Notes under the pieces: generated by a model | What the model was told of the DNA's origin: nothing | The model's input: only the letters and a program-made list of their open reading frames with translations | Databases searched by the model: none | In this document: one piece after another, positions 1 through 12,653 of the stretch | Position numbering within the stretch: the stretch's first letter is position 1 | Layout of the letters: each line of letters starts with the position of its first letter | Program-made: the position numbers and the translations under genes | Source: Dreissena polymorpha | Taxonomy: Eukaryota > Mollusca > Bivalvia > Myida > Dreissenidae | Reading direction: 5' to 3' | Length of the DNA stretch: 64,000 bases | Assembly: GCF_020536995.1 (NCBI RefSeq) | Contig: NC_068360.1 | Span: 12,867,304-12,931,303 of the forward strand

Positions 1-79
1 TTATTTTATCTTCATCATAATACTGTAATATATACAACTAAAATCGTTATTTTCGGACCACATCATTGCCCGACAACAA

Positions 80-290
80 TAGGCTGTCCGGCCAGCACAG
101 TGGTTGGTACATGAGCATCCCACCTAGGCGACTCGGGTTCAATTTCCTATTCCGGCTGCATGTGGGTTTGATTGGTGGTCACAATACCGGACAGGTGGGT
201 TTTCCTCCGGCAATGCCGGCATTCCCCCCCCCCCCCCCACAAACACACCTCCCCCCACTCACACACACCATAAAGCCACGGCAAAATTGA
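80..290 (+). mobile_element. tRNA-derived SINE
   Basis: A tRNA-like head is visible: a box A-like stretch (TGGTTGGTACATGAG, from about 111) and a box B-like stretch (GGGTTCAATTTCC, about 135-147). A second domain with 'ggtgggttttcctccgg' and a C-rich tail follow. This order is that of tRNA-headed SINEs common in bivalves. The head has lost the ability to fold as a full tRNA as far as I can judge by eye. The exact family is not identified. Confidence 0.6.
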
Positions 291-870
291 ACAGTAACAA
301 CGAAATAGCTAAAAATTTCACATATAATTCAAACCTCGCTCCAACTTTCGTGAGTCAGGTAAATTAATAAGACAATGGTGCTATTTGACACTCCGGGTCC
401 ACACATAATGTAGCCTCTGGTTCGGAAAGCACCTCATAAATCTCGAAATACACACACACACACACACACATCATTATCCGACAAAAAATTACTAGTTACT
501 AAATCACATACTCGTAAACTGTAAACTTGTATGTAACAAAAAAAAAAAAACTTGTATGTACGTACTATTTATTACTACAGGCTTTTAAATTATTCCAGTA
601 AGTGCAATGGTTGGCAATCGCGGTTCTCATCTAAGACAGTTTGGTACTCCCCCCCCCCCCCCCCCCCCCCCCCCCCCATTGCACAAGACCACAACGAAAC
701 GTACCAATATTTCAGTAAGAACGCAATAGCTTAAAAAGCAGCTATAATTCTGGCAAACGTTTGTGATAAATTAATTATTTTAGTGCTTGGGCCCACTCTG
801 GGTCCACACATAATGCAGCCTCGGGCGCAGAAGGACTTCATTAACCAAGAAATACTCGAACACATACAGT
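210..870. repeat. diverged duplication with poly-C tracts
   Basis: Two related segments, about 210-440 and 645-870, each start with a run of C (about 226-238 and about 649-677). They share blocks such as 'gggtccacacataatg' (about 397 and 809) and 'acgaaatagc'-like sequence. A CA microsatellite lies at about 452-470. The second copy runs up to the exon at 935, just beyond its splice donor. C runs this long are prone to slippage and sequencing error, so their length is uncertain. Confidence 0.5.
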
Positions 871-934
871 CTGTTGAAGGGTTTACCCGTTGAACTGCAT
901 GTCCTGAAACGTAGTAACTGGATTGCAGACTTAC

Positions 935-1225
935 CAGATCACCCAGTCCGACTTCAGGAGCGGGGTAACTGTTGACACCGTTACTTGGAATGTTAACATG
1001 ACGTACTCGGTCACGTGACTGCCGCAGATCATCCAGTTCTTGAGTCAATCTCACGATGAGTATCGTGCAATAAACGCACCAACAGATCACACACACTCCA
1101 AACACCGTCATTATTATACATGTCCTCATATACCATTGACGACAGTTACATGTTATGGTCACTTTTGATTTCTGAAAGCACTCTCCAATGTTGTCTTGGT
1201 GGTCAAACATGTTTAATCCGAGCAT
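935..1225 (-). CDS. TNF-superfamily ligand 1, first exon only (partial)
   Basis: This is probably the first coding exon of a type II membrane ligand of the TNF superfamily. From the ATG at 1225 it codes 97 residues: a short cytoplasmic tail, a cysteine-rich hydrophobic helix (about residues 36-58, containing VFGVCVICWCVYCTILIV) and the start of a charged heptad-like stalk (RLTQELDDLRQSRDRV). It ends at a good donor, CTG|GTAAGT, in phase 0. The two complete TNF ligands nearby also have a first exon with one membrane helix that ends in phase 0; this and the position and strand are the grounds for the call. The TNF domain itself is not seen, because the remaining exons would lie left of the window edge. 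Another ATG at 1210 is possible. An unrelated type II membrane protein is the main alternative. Confidence 0.5.
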
Positions 1226-1750
1226 CACGTTTAATCTCTTCCCTGATTGCAACTACCGGTTAACATAGTTACATTTCTTTGGAAGATTTTTTACTTACAG
1301 TGTAAGCAAACATATTATCTATTGATAATTGCATATCAACATGTTCGTGTCATATGTAGTCTGAACTACGACCCAATTATGAATGTAAACACAGTGCCTA
1401 TTGCAAGATTAAACTTTTTATTGCGAAATGAAATGTATAGTCTGCCTTTGTAATTGTAATAAAATTAATTTTTATTGTTTAAACAAAAAACTTCTTCTTT
1501 AACTTAAAATGACTTTTAGGTATCTGGTTTAACGATACCCGAATTGCAGCGGTTTAATCTAAAATAGGTTTATGTACCCGGAAGTAAAATATTACCTAAT
1601 ATAGGTCTTTATTTAAACTCGTATTAAATTAATTTAAGCAGATGTTGTAAATTAAATACGCATTTGTAACATCATGACGTGTGCGACATGTTGAGACTCA
1701 CATGCAACATGATCACGTGTTGTGAACAGAACAAAGACCTGCTACTGAGA
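1226..1750. other. upstream flank of ligand 1, nothing recognised
   Basis: AT-rich sequence upstream of the partial ligand gene. It should hold its promoter and 5' untranslated region, but I see no convincing core promoter motif, RNA gene or repeat. Confidence 0.4.
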
Positions 1751-1754
1751 GGAG

Positions 1755-3480
1755 TACTCGTCGGAGTCTATTGACAACGCTGCGTGATCAAGGGCCTTTT
1801 GAGATCGGAACCCACTCTTCTTCCTGATCAGGCCGTTTGATATCAGAACCCACTATGCTGCGTGATCAATGGCCTTTTGAGATCGGAACCTACTCTTCTT
1901 CCTGATCAGGCCGTTTGATATCAGAACCCACTATGCTGCGTGATCAAGGGCCTTTTGAGATCGGAACCCACTCTTCTTCCTGATCAGGCCGTTTGATATC
2001 AGAACCCACTATGCTGCGTGATCAAGGGCCTTTTGAGATCGGAACCCACTCTTCTTCCTGATCAGGCCGTTTGATATCAGAACCCACTATGCTGCGTGAT
2101 CAAGGGCCTTTTGAGATCGGAACCCACTCTTCTTCCTGATCAGGCCGTTTGATATCAGAACCCACTATGCTGCGTGATCAAGGGCCTTTTGAGATCGGAA
2201 CCCACTCTTCTTCCTGATCAGGCCGTTTGATATCAGAACCCACTATTCTGCGTGATCAAGGGCCTTTTGAGATCGGAACCCACTCTTCTTCCTGATCAGG
2301 CCGTTTGATATCAGAACCCACTATGCTGCGTGATCAATGGCCTTTTGAGATCGGAACCTACTCTTCTTCCTGATCAGGCCGTTTGATATCAGAACCCACT
2401 ATGCTTGCGTGATCAAGGGCCTTTTGAGATCGGAACCCACTCTTCTTCCTGATCAGGCCGTTTGATATCAGAACCCACTATGCTGCGTGATCAAGGGCCT
2501 TTTGAGATCGGAACCCACTCTTCTTCCTGATCAGGCCGTTTGATATCAGAACCCAATATGCTTCGTGATCAGGCCGTTTGAGATCAGAATCCACTATGCT
2601 TCGCGATCAGATTGTAGGAGATCAGAACCCACTCTCCTTCTTGATCAGGCCGTTTGAGAGCGGAACCAACTATGCTTCGTGATCTGATAGCGTGAGGTCG
2701 GAACCCACTCTTTTTCGTGATCAAGCCCTGTGAGATCGAAACCCACTATGCTTCGTGATCTGATAGTGTGAGGTCGGAACCCACTCTTTTTCGTGATCAA
2801 GCCCTGTGAGATCGAAACCCACTATGCTGCGTGATCAGATTGCGTGAGATCAGAACCCACTTTCCTTCGTGATCAGGTCCTGTGGAGCGGAACCTACTAT
2901 GTCCCGTGATTAGATTGTGGGAAATCAGAACCCAATTCCTTCGTGATCAGGCCCTGTGGAGCGGAACCTACTATGTCCCGTGATTAGATTGTGGGAGATC
3001 AGAACCCAATTCCTTCGTGATCAGGCCCTGTGGAGCGGAACCCACTATGTCTCGTGATCAGGTCCTATGAGATCGGAACCCACTATACTTCGTGTTCTGA
3101 TTGTGTGAGCTCGGAACCCACTCTTCTTCGAAATAAGATTGAGTGAGATTGGAACCACTATGTCCCGTGATCAGATTGCGGGAGATCAGAACCCACTTTC
3201 CTTCGAGATACGGCCCTGTGGAGCGGAACCCACTATGTCTCGTGATCAGATTGCGGGATATCGGAACCCACTCTTCTTCGTAATGAGATTGTGTGAGATT
3301 TAAACCCACTATGTCCCGTGAGCAGATTGTGGGAGATCAGAACCCACTTCCCTTCGTGACCAGGTTCTGGGAGATCGGAAACCACTATGCTTCATGATCA
3401 GATTGTGGGAGATTGGAACCCACTCTCATACGTCATCAGGCACCGGGAGATAGGAACCCACCATGCACTGTGGGTCGTGA
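1755..3480. repeat. 39/78-bp higher-order minisatellite
   Basis: Tandem array. On the left (about 1780-2560) the unit is 78 bp and nearly identical from copy to copy. It consists of two related 39-bp halves, each with TGATCA followed by 'gg..tttgatatc/agatc.gaaccca'. From about 2560 to 3480 the halves diverge into irregular 37-40-bp units ('tcgtgatcagattgtgggagatc'). So a young homogenised higher-order block grades into an old degenerate one. Short open frames across it arise only from the repeat. It lies between ligand 1 and the 3' end of ligand 2. Confidence 0.9.
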
Positions 3481-4057
3481 CGAAATGCATCATATATGCC
3501 ATATTGGAGTTGACGATAAGACGTCACTGCTTTGAAAAATTTATAAAATCTACCACACCTGAACTCAACAATCATCTTTTTTTCGTTTTATTTTTTTCTA
3601 AAAATGTATAAACAATAAAGCAACAATATCATTTAAAATGCCATTTACCGTCATGTATGAATATATGTTAAAAAGAACGTAAAGAGGTAAGTAATGCAAT
3701 TAGAAAAAACATACCTGACAAATAATACATGAAATTGCAAATAAAGCGACATCCTGGCAATGATAACAGACTCAAACTGCTTATATCAATAAATATTAAA
3801 GTTACACAGCCAGAATAATAAATAATTTCCAAACAATGAGGCAATATTGACATAAATTAACTACCAACTATCATTGAAGCAACACATATAAAGCTTAAAT
3901 CAATGTCTATAGAGTTTAGGTTTCAAGAAAACCAGTGCGTCTATTTCAACGTCTGTCTTCCCTTTTGAACACATTCAATAAATAACACTGTATACGCAAC
4001 CACCATATACGATCTAACCCCTTGCTGCCGTTGCTTCACACGTGTTCTGTTCTCGCC
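3481..4057. other. 3' flank of ligand 2, nothing else seen
   Basis: AT-rich sequence downstream of the ligand 2 stop codon on the minus strand. It probably includes the 3' untranslated region. I cannot place the polyadenylation site. Confidence 0.4.
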
Positions 4058-7000
4058 TCACGACGCCAGTCTCCTACTGAGTTGGATCACGCCAAAGTAT
4101 GTACCGTACCCTAATTGTATCTCGGCGTGTCGCCCGTGGATCTCTATGACGTCATTAGCACTGAGCATCACCATGCCCTGCACGAAACACGACTGCAGGC
4201 TGGTCACTAAGCCAGAAGCCTGATACACGCCGTTCTGACAGTAGAACTGTTTGATGGTGTTGCCGTTTTTCCCGCTCTTCGTCTGGATAGACACATACTT
4301 GTCGGTTTTGTTACCAGAGTTCGCACCCTAAAATTACAAAATTAAAGCGTATTACAATATAATGACTATGTTTACTTAAGTACATTTATACATATATTTA
4401 TATTTATTTCGAAAACCTTTTTTTTACAACCGACATTTTCTTGCAAGAGTGCCTGCCAATGTTCCTACGTTATTATAACTATCTTTATAACGAAGTTAAA
4501 CTTGATAAACTCTAACACATTCATATTGAACAATGAGTGTCAAGATGCGCGCAGGGCCTTGTTGTGTCGTACCATGGCGTACACGAGAAAGAGGCCGCCC
4601 TCCTTGACACGTGCCTGTCCGCTCTCTTTGCTGTACGTGACGGGAGATGACGCTTCCTCCACCCAGGAGGCGTTATCGAATATGCGCAACGCTTCCTTTT
4701 CTGTACCAAACTTGTCTGTAACAAGAACATTATAAAAACTGTTAAAGAAAGTGTTAATGACAAATGTGTCAACTGTTGAATAGCTCGTGTGTCTTTATAA
4801 GAACAGATGCTTCGGTAGAGATGAAAAAGAGGTAACCAGTGGAAGTATTGATTATGGTAACCATCTTAACTGTTATTACGTTGTTCATTCAAACATACCC
4901 AAACGGACCCTTCAAAATCGAAATAAAAGTTTAAAACATTTTAAAGCTCATTAACTATACAATATATATTATAGACAACACAACATGTTCTTTACTTAAT
5001 ATTGAACATCTGTTAAAAAAAAAACATATACACGCATAGAGCGACAAACCATCACCTAAGACTATGGGAAGAATGCACATAACAGTGAATTATGAAGTAA
5101 GTTTAGTCAGGCGGAAGGAAATATTTTGTGAACGAGCTATAACTGTTATCATAAGCTTAATAAAATATCAAGACGTTCCCATAGTAGAAGATCATCGACA
5201 GCAAAGAGAGCACCAGCAGAGCGCTCAAAATCACCAACAGATGAAGTCTGTAATAATAAGGATTTTTTACTTTGTATAAATGTTCTGTTTAAGCACAACA
5301 TGCCGCCCATGTCTGCTATGTATGTGCATGGATCTGTAAGATATACGTATGGTGACTTGATGACTGCGGACCTGCTCATACACGTCTGAATTTATTTTAA
5401 TAAGCTTGTTTTTTTTAGCTAAATGGACTTTTTGCACAATTAAAAAAAAAGAAATCGTATTAAATGTCTATACCTGCACAATTTTAAAACATTGAATAAT
5501 CTTTAATAATAAGTTTTTTTTCCTTATAGAGACAAAAATGGATTCGGACATATGGCATAATAAATCTTACGCTCTTCTTTTGTGCCATTCGTGTACACGC
5601 TATGCGTGTGCTTTTATTAATGTGCCTTTGAACGAGTCTTTTAAAAATTAATATCAACAATTATTTAAACGCCATGTATTATTATGATTTATTCCTTTCA
5701 AGTTTTACTTCAACTAAATATCGTTTCGTTAATACTTTCGTTCATACTTTGCATTTAGAAATAATACGTGAACATTGTAAAATTGTATTTACCGATGATT
5801 TCATATTCGTTATATTTTTTTCCAACCAATTTTCTCAAACGTTCGTCGTCTATATTGGTTTCAAACTGGGCTGCAGAAAGTGTATAATATATCAAACATG
5901 ACTTTTGCGTAAGTGGTTTTGTTATAATTTGTTGCTGTTTTTGTAATTGTTTTCGATATCATGTAGATCACAAAAACAAAAGCAAATTAAAAGTTCTGCA
6001 AATGACAGCGTGGTCTTCGTATATTAATGACATAAATGGAGCACATCTAAGGTTGAATTTAATATAGTTATATGCTATATAATATAAACAAACTATCCAG
6101 TTTTTAATCATAATCCACAAGAAGGCACGCTTAATAAAGGCACATATGTCGAACAAATGAATATGTCCGTGTTTTAAGCTATAGGCATTAGTGATCCTCT
6201 CCCGCTTTTTACCTGCTTTCACTGCTTCAAAATGCGCCGCCTTGATGCCAGTGTTTCCGCTATAGTGAGCACTAGGTCGGTCTGTCTGCAAGTGCAAGTA
6301 AGTACGTAGGTTTATTATAGTTCAACGTGCAATATAACAAAATATCATATTAATATATATACAATGTATTTTGAACCCGATCCGATGGGCCTAAAAGTAA
6401 AAAACCAACAGAATTTTTCAATTTATATACAATAGCATCACATACCCTGATACATTTGAATAATTGATAACGAATATGAATTTGTGTCGATGATATACTC
6501 ATCCATTACTATGCACAGATAACAGTTCGTCTTTTTGAATATGCCTTATCAATAAATTTAGCCAGTTTTCGTGGACATGAAGTCATTAGTATATTCAGTT
6601 TACTAATAGAATTATGGTTCGTCAGCTCAGATGATATATCTGCAAAGTGTATGCGCCGTAAATCATTGTAAGTATCACATTCACACAGAAAGTGTACTTC
6701 ATATTCTATATGATCACCGTGGCACAATCTACAAGTGCAATGGTACTAACCACCAATGAAGGTTTTTTTCAATACCGATTAATATTGTACGATACTTCAC
6801 GACAATTATGTTGGCTGCGCTATAGAAGGAATGAAACCATTACTAGTTTGTGGAAAACAAAAGACAACATTATTGAACCGCTGCATCTAATTCTTAAAAT
6901 ACAATTAGGATTTAGTAAATTGCGCGATCTGTAAAACACAGTGCTCCTTGGTATATTTGAACCAAAATGTCACGAGTTATTGGTGATACCATGTTTGAGT

Positions 7001-8732
7001 ACAGGAATGTTATTTATAGTGTAAATCTTCCAGGAACATTTTACCTATATAGTTATAAAACATTTTAAGTTAAAAAATGTATCGATCGATATGTGTTACC
7101 AGTAACGTACGTGTTTACTTGAGCCAAATAACAGAGAGGTTACCAGCCACAACCATACTGACTTAAACCTGGTAGACGTTAATATTTCAAATGAAGCGAA
7201 AGGGAAAGAAAGTAGGTTGTAAAAACGTGGTTGCGTTTAATTTTGCTGCATGACTACGATTGCTTTGTCTGATATCACCTACTCAAATAACCTGAAGGTC
7301 CTTTGTTCAATGAGCTATGCAGTTACCTGGTAGAAGGTGTTGTTGAGGACAGCCAGTCGCTCGTTGAGGTCTCTGTAGAAGGATGCGTTCATGGCAGTCA
7401 GTTTCGCTTCTAGATCGGTGATAAGCTTGGTCACTGAACAAATATTATTACAATGGTAAATTAAGCTATATTATATTATAATATTATTTTATATTATAAT
7501 AATTTAACGCAGGTGTTAAATGTATTGTAATGATCACATTTAATATTATGATTTATGTAACATACTTTTCTTTGTGTTTTTGTTGTCTTTCTTTTTGTTT
7601 TTGTTTTTCGGTTTTGCTGCACTTCGTGATACCCGGGACCTGGTCTGAAACACAATTGTCTGGTTTTAAACAGCTGGCTGAATAACATAAACATGTACAT
7701 ATACTCACGATAAAATATTTATCTTATTGACAGTACATCTGTATCAATAGTCACCGTTTGGGGGTTGATATTAGAGGACCACTTTACAGGCGATACTTAA
7801 TGTACTGCAGTACATTATGAAAAACAATGCCAGATATCCTGGTAAATAAATGATATTGCACAAATGTAATCAACACTGATTTCTGATATAAATCAAATAA
7901 CGTTATAAAACATGTATTTATTGAATATTTGGTTAACTATATGCGTTACAACCAGAGAACTCCAGCAATAACAAAACACCAGATTTAACATTCAGTTTTA
8001 AAAGCTACAACACATCGACTAGTACAAAAAAGTGCCCCTTACTTTCAGTTCACTGTTCCCATCTCGACTTTGCCCTACTGCCCCGCTGCCTGTCTCTAGA
8101 TCGCCGGCTCCACTGGCATCTGACCCATCTATATCTTCCTCCTCGTCGTTTTCCGCTTCCAATATTTCAAAGGAGTCAATATCCGCATATTCTACATCGT
8201 CATCTAAATCTAATGTCGTGACAATGTCATCTTTGATACCATATCGATCAACATTCATAGAATCATCGTCATCTTCTTCCTCCTCCTCTTCAACGTCCAC
8301 ATGATCATTGTCAATGGAGTCAAATTTGTCTGCATCGGATAATTGAGAGACGGCAGTCACTCCTTCAGCTTTATCATTTTTCACTGACGACAAAACCGGA
8401 GCGCGCGTTCCTTCTACCGTAAGCGCGTTGTGCATGTAATCAAAACTATGAGTGTCTTTGTGAGTGGTCGGCAAGCTCTGCTGGGGGTACATGTAGAAAC
8501 CGGAAGTTCCGCTCACCGTATTAAGCAAACCGTCGTTCATTGCGGTCCAAGCTTTATAACAGACGACCGCGGCCGCCACCGATACGGCGCTCGTGAGCAC
8601 GCAGACGACCACACTGGCGACGATCAAAGTGGTACACCTTCTACTAAGACTCCTTGTATCACCATCGAACAAATCGCTATTAGACTTGAATGATAGGCTA
8701 CGAATCTCCTGTAATTTACCGTATTCAGCCAT
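4058..8732 (-). CDS. TNF-superfamily ligand 2, complete, six exons
   Basis: Type II membrane ligand of the TNF superfamily, 453 residues. Exons (minus strand): 8732-8043, 7644-7566, 7433-7327, 6285-6213, 4715-4573, 4327-4058; intron phases 0,1,0,1,0, with GT/AG borders and an open frame throughout. The start at 8732 has a strong context (AGC ATG G). Residues 1-33 are cytoplasmic and 34-59 form the membrane helix. Residues 136-202 are very acidic, followed by SGAG and TGSGAVG (possible glycosaminoglycan sites). Exon 2 (231-256) is strongly basic, with RVSR (234-237) fitting a minimal furin site. Exon 3 is a coiled-coil-like stalk with two N-glycosylation sequons. The TNF domain follows: RPSAHYSGN (first strand), GLFLVYAM, two cysteines in the last exon (FYCQN and QSCFVQG), and YGTYFGVIQLS at the end. 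A trimeric ligand for a TNF receptor is expected by family. The specific orthologue (Eiger/EDA-like or other) is not resolved. Confidence 0.88.
5150..5395 (-). other. GC-richer island inside intron 4 of ligand 2
   Basis: This stretch is less AT-rich than the surrounding intron. On the minus strand it has two acceptor-like sites (TTCAG at about 5387 and TTATTACAG at about 5255) and short open frames, one of them very hydrophobic (LLVILSALLVLSLLSM). It does not read in frame from the exon before it beyond a few dozen codons. It may be a decayed or alternative exon or chance. No function is assigned. Confidence 0.2.
6509..6745 (-). mobile_element. LINE-type retrotransposon C-terminal relic
   Basis: The minus frame reads a zinc-knuckle-like pattern, C-x-C-R-L-C-H-G-D followed by YEVHFLCECDTYNDLR, then K-F-I near the end. 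A C-x-x-C...HFL-x-x-C-x-x-Y-x-x-L-R pattern is often seen at the C-terminal end of LINE polyproteins in molluscs. Only about 75 residues are readable, and a stop codon lies just before the first cysteine. No reverse transcriptase domain is present. It lies in intron 3 of ligand 2. Confidence 0.4.
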
Positions 8733-11700
8733 GCTAAACTATCTTACAAAATACCTTAAACGTGTATTCAAGTAGATTTCACGTACCCAAAATTCAGCAT
8801 ATGAAGGTCGATATTAGATAATAAGCGTCTTTACTGTTACAGCAACATTTACATAATAACAATTTAACGTGCTACGTAATATATTTATACTGCTTGCAAA
8901 TGTATATTCCAGTGTGAGAAATGGGTCATTTTGGAATTAAGCTGTAACCTACTGAGTTTTGATAATTACAAATCTATACATTTATAAACCACTCACAGAT
9001 TACCTACTTTTTGGTCGGAATGTCCAGCTGAGTAGGCGAACAAGGACATTATTTGGCATTGGCTCAGTCGTAATACAACGGATTTTAATTGAACCCATTA
9101 GACATAAGATTGCTTACTATCGCTGTAAGCTGGAGTGTTGTGTTACAGTTCAAGGTAAAGTTGATACCGAAATATAAGGAAATCACTGCAGTGACGAACG
9201 TGCGAGCAAGCTTGCATTAGCTATGGCTTGAATAGCAGTTTCGCTTTCTGAGTCGTTTGAATAGCATTCGTGTGCACGATACTATGAATGTGTTTACTTT
9301 CCTACATCCTGAAAGTGGCGTTAACATTAAATTCGTTATCAGGTATATGTATGTATCATACATACATTCATCAAGAATTACACGCTTGTTTAAATATGTT
9401 TGTTTTGGACTTATGACTGTTTTGATACAATTGGTCACTACATTTGTAACAATGTGATCATTGGTTTACAGGTAGTCACTCTATTGAAACGACGGGAAAC
9501 CGCGTGAAAGGAATTTGCGGAAGATGTAATGACAGTCTCGGTATTTGAAGTGTGTTATTTCCTAGACCTACAAGTATGTCGCGGAAAATTTCTTTTTTAG
9601 TGTTAAATAATTTGTTGAAGCTGGAAGGAATCTAATTTAAAAGAACTAATCATTACTCCCGTTTCTATTTACTTCTACTGGTTTATTAAAGATAAAAAAT
9701 GCCAGCAATATGTTTGCGTACAGGAAAACCCAGTCTTTCAACATTGTATCATTCGCTTGAATGGATTTACACTGTCAATGTTCAGAGATGACGATATATG
9801 AGTGTCAAAACCAGATATCCTTTGCCTTTGAAGTCTATGTTTATAATTTCAATGTCATCATTTACTACTCGCTCAATATTCAAAATACTGTAGTAGTAAG
9901 TATGAAATTTGTTGACAAAGGGTACATGATGAGACTATTATTATATTGTACCAGTTATTATTGTTGAGTTATTATTGTTGTCGCTGACATATTTCTTTGA
10001 GGCATGTTTTCGTCTTTAAGACCATTGCTAACATTGTAAAGTTGTTTGCTCATCGTGTTAACTGCCCTTAAAATGTTATATGTTCGTTTTAATGCTTGCT
10101 AGACATTTACGGTTTAAACGGGTTTTTTTGTTGCGCGTAAATAAGAAATGAAAACAAAATTATACATATTGCATGGTTTTGTGGTACCCCCCCCCCCCCC
10201 CCCCCTCCCTTAGGTCAAGTTTTAAAAAATTTGTCATCATTAGAGCATGATGTCATACAAAATAATGTTAAGTAGTAGACCATAGTGATCTGGCAGTCAG
10301 TCTGTAGTCATCTGGTGAATTTCATCTGTAGGTTATGAGCGGTCTTACCTGAAACTATACATGACACTGGGCGAGGCTCGCTGTTTTGTTTTGTGTAGAA
10401 TTGTACAACTTTTCATAGTTCAGACATAATTTTGAGAATAAATGCTATAAGTATATCTTGCCCTTGGTTTGAGCTAAAATAAACATTTCACTAGTATTTA
10501 CATGATGGAATTCAAGCTAAATATATCCGCTTGCGGGATTCCCTACACAAGAAATCGACGAATCCCATGAAATAGTTTCCTGATAAATCTTAACACCCAT
10601 TCGCTCTCTCATTGACAAGGAAACACTGTGTCTGTTTTATATCCGGAGGTTACAGTGCTATATTGGATTTAAGTTCCTCTAAATATTCGGACCGATTGTG
10701 ACGTAAATGTTGGATGTAAGTACTATTCGATAGTGTGTCTATGCACTTCGGAACAACTGAATTCGTTTCTATGGCCTGTTTTTTTTTTTGGTTTCTATCT
10801 AGCTCATTTTTATTTTAATTACTTGGTCAGGAACCTCAATCTACAAGAAAAGATGTACTCCTGTTTATGAAGTCATTCTAACATTACATGGCTTTGTTGT
10901 ACAGTTTATATTTTATTTTAACATAAAAATAATGTCTGCCAGAGTTTGTATCATCATAGTTATAATCTATGTACTAAAATATTGATGAATATTGAAATTA
11001 TTAGATAGAAAATACTTAAGAAACCAATTTTCAATCACAAATTTGAATGAGGTCGGTTAAAATGATAAAAAAGTATTATTTGAATAGAATAAACATTATG
11101 AAAAAACAACACAATTAACCATTTGCTAAATGCCCTTCTAATGTTCAAAATATAGTGAGATCTATACATATTTAGTCTCTCTAGAATGTAATTGGTAAAA
11201 TACCATCGTAAGGACACAATCAGTATCGCATTCAACATATATAGATCGTTGTCTCGCTATCATACAAATGTAATCACCAGAAGTCGAACATGTACATGAT
11301 CATTCTGTGGAAACACAAAGTGACCAGATTCGTTGAACTGAAAAGCCTGTTGCTTCCACGAATACACTTATTGAACTTATTTTGTGACACAAATCAAGAG
11401 CTGATTGAAGATCTTTATTTAGATGTGCTATATATAGGTGTATTTAAAGTGTACAGAGCTCGTCCTATATTCCCGGGCAGATGTCACCCATTCAAGGGTG
11501 TCAATAAACGAAATTCAATACTGTGTTAAAGTAATGTCGTCTGGTTCAATACTGTGTTAAAGTAATGTCGTCTGGTTTAAAATCGTAAGCAGTCGTACGA
11601 AAAATACTTCTTTGTTTTACAAAAGAAGAATTCAATAAAATTTGCATAATGGACCGTATTAAAAAAATATGTTCACACAACTACAGCGATAACGTAACAA

Positions 11701-12653
11701 AGCAATGAAAAACACCTCCTTTAAGTCGCATGTTTTCAGAAAACGAAGTACTTTTTTTCCAAAAATATGCCCTTGAAGCTTAATACAGAAGAAATACCCT
11801 ACATATTGTCATAACATACAGATTAAGTACTGTGTCGAATTGATCGTTAGTTCAAACTGAACGAGTCGTGAATACAATTCGTCCTCTCGTTTGTTGATAT
11901 GACACTTTCTTAATATTTAAAGAGAATAGACTGTTTCTCGTCAAGGTCGCTTAGAATGCGCAAAGGTCTGCCATACAAGCATTAAAGAAGCAGATGAGCT
12001 TAGTGATACTGATACTATAAATACATCTACTCTTGTGTAAATATTAATAAAAATATACCATTGTATATTAATATAACATAAAAGAGGTTACAAGCATCTT
12101 TGAAGTTAAAATAGTGAAACAGAAACTGAAACCAAAGTAAACAAAACCGTGCCGTTTAACCGATTTAGCGAATCAAATCATATCAGGTTAATATACGCAT
12201 TTTTGCAAAATTCCCAAACTTTCGAAAACGATGGAAATAAAAGGGGACAAATATGACAGATACGGAAGTTCATATAATTTACATATAGAGGTACATAATA
12301 CAACACAACTTAAACATAATATCAACAATAGATCAATAAAACGGTATATATACATGCAGTAACATCAACAAGAGTTACCCCAAAAGTTAATTCATTAACT
12401 GTTATATTTACTACGTCATACATATGAGCCTAGGTATGGTCACTTTTAGTAGTCGTGTTCTTTTTAATACGCTTTTCCACAAAAGTGTTTTCTTAAAACT
12501 TTGTCTTTTCCGTGAATATACATCTCTTTGATTTATATGACATAATGAGAGCACAATTTAATTAATCTAATTTATGAAGTCCCAAGATTTTATTGTTTTT
12601 CATTCCACTACATACTCAACAATGCTTCGCATATATACAAGGCCACACAGACG
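8733..12653. other. intergenic spacer, no gene seen
   Basis: AT-rich sequence between the start of ligand 2 and the last exon of the orphan TNF unit. It should hold the ligand 2 promoter and the 3' untranslated region of the orphan unit. Small features only: a C run at about 10184-10205, and a 31-bp perfect tandem duplication (ttcaatactgtgttaaagta..., about 11514-11577). Open frames here are short and show no recognisable domain. Confidence 0.5.

Noticed and set aside
1226-1252. Start of ligand 1 at 1252
   Set aside because: That codon is TTG; the first ATG in frame is at 1225.
8032-8304. Serine-rich plus-strand frame
   Set aside because: It is the complement of the acidic stretch of ligand 2; the minus frame has a strong start, a membrane helix and splice continuity.
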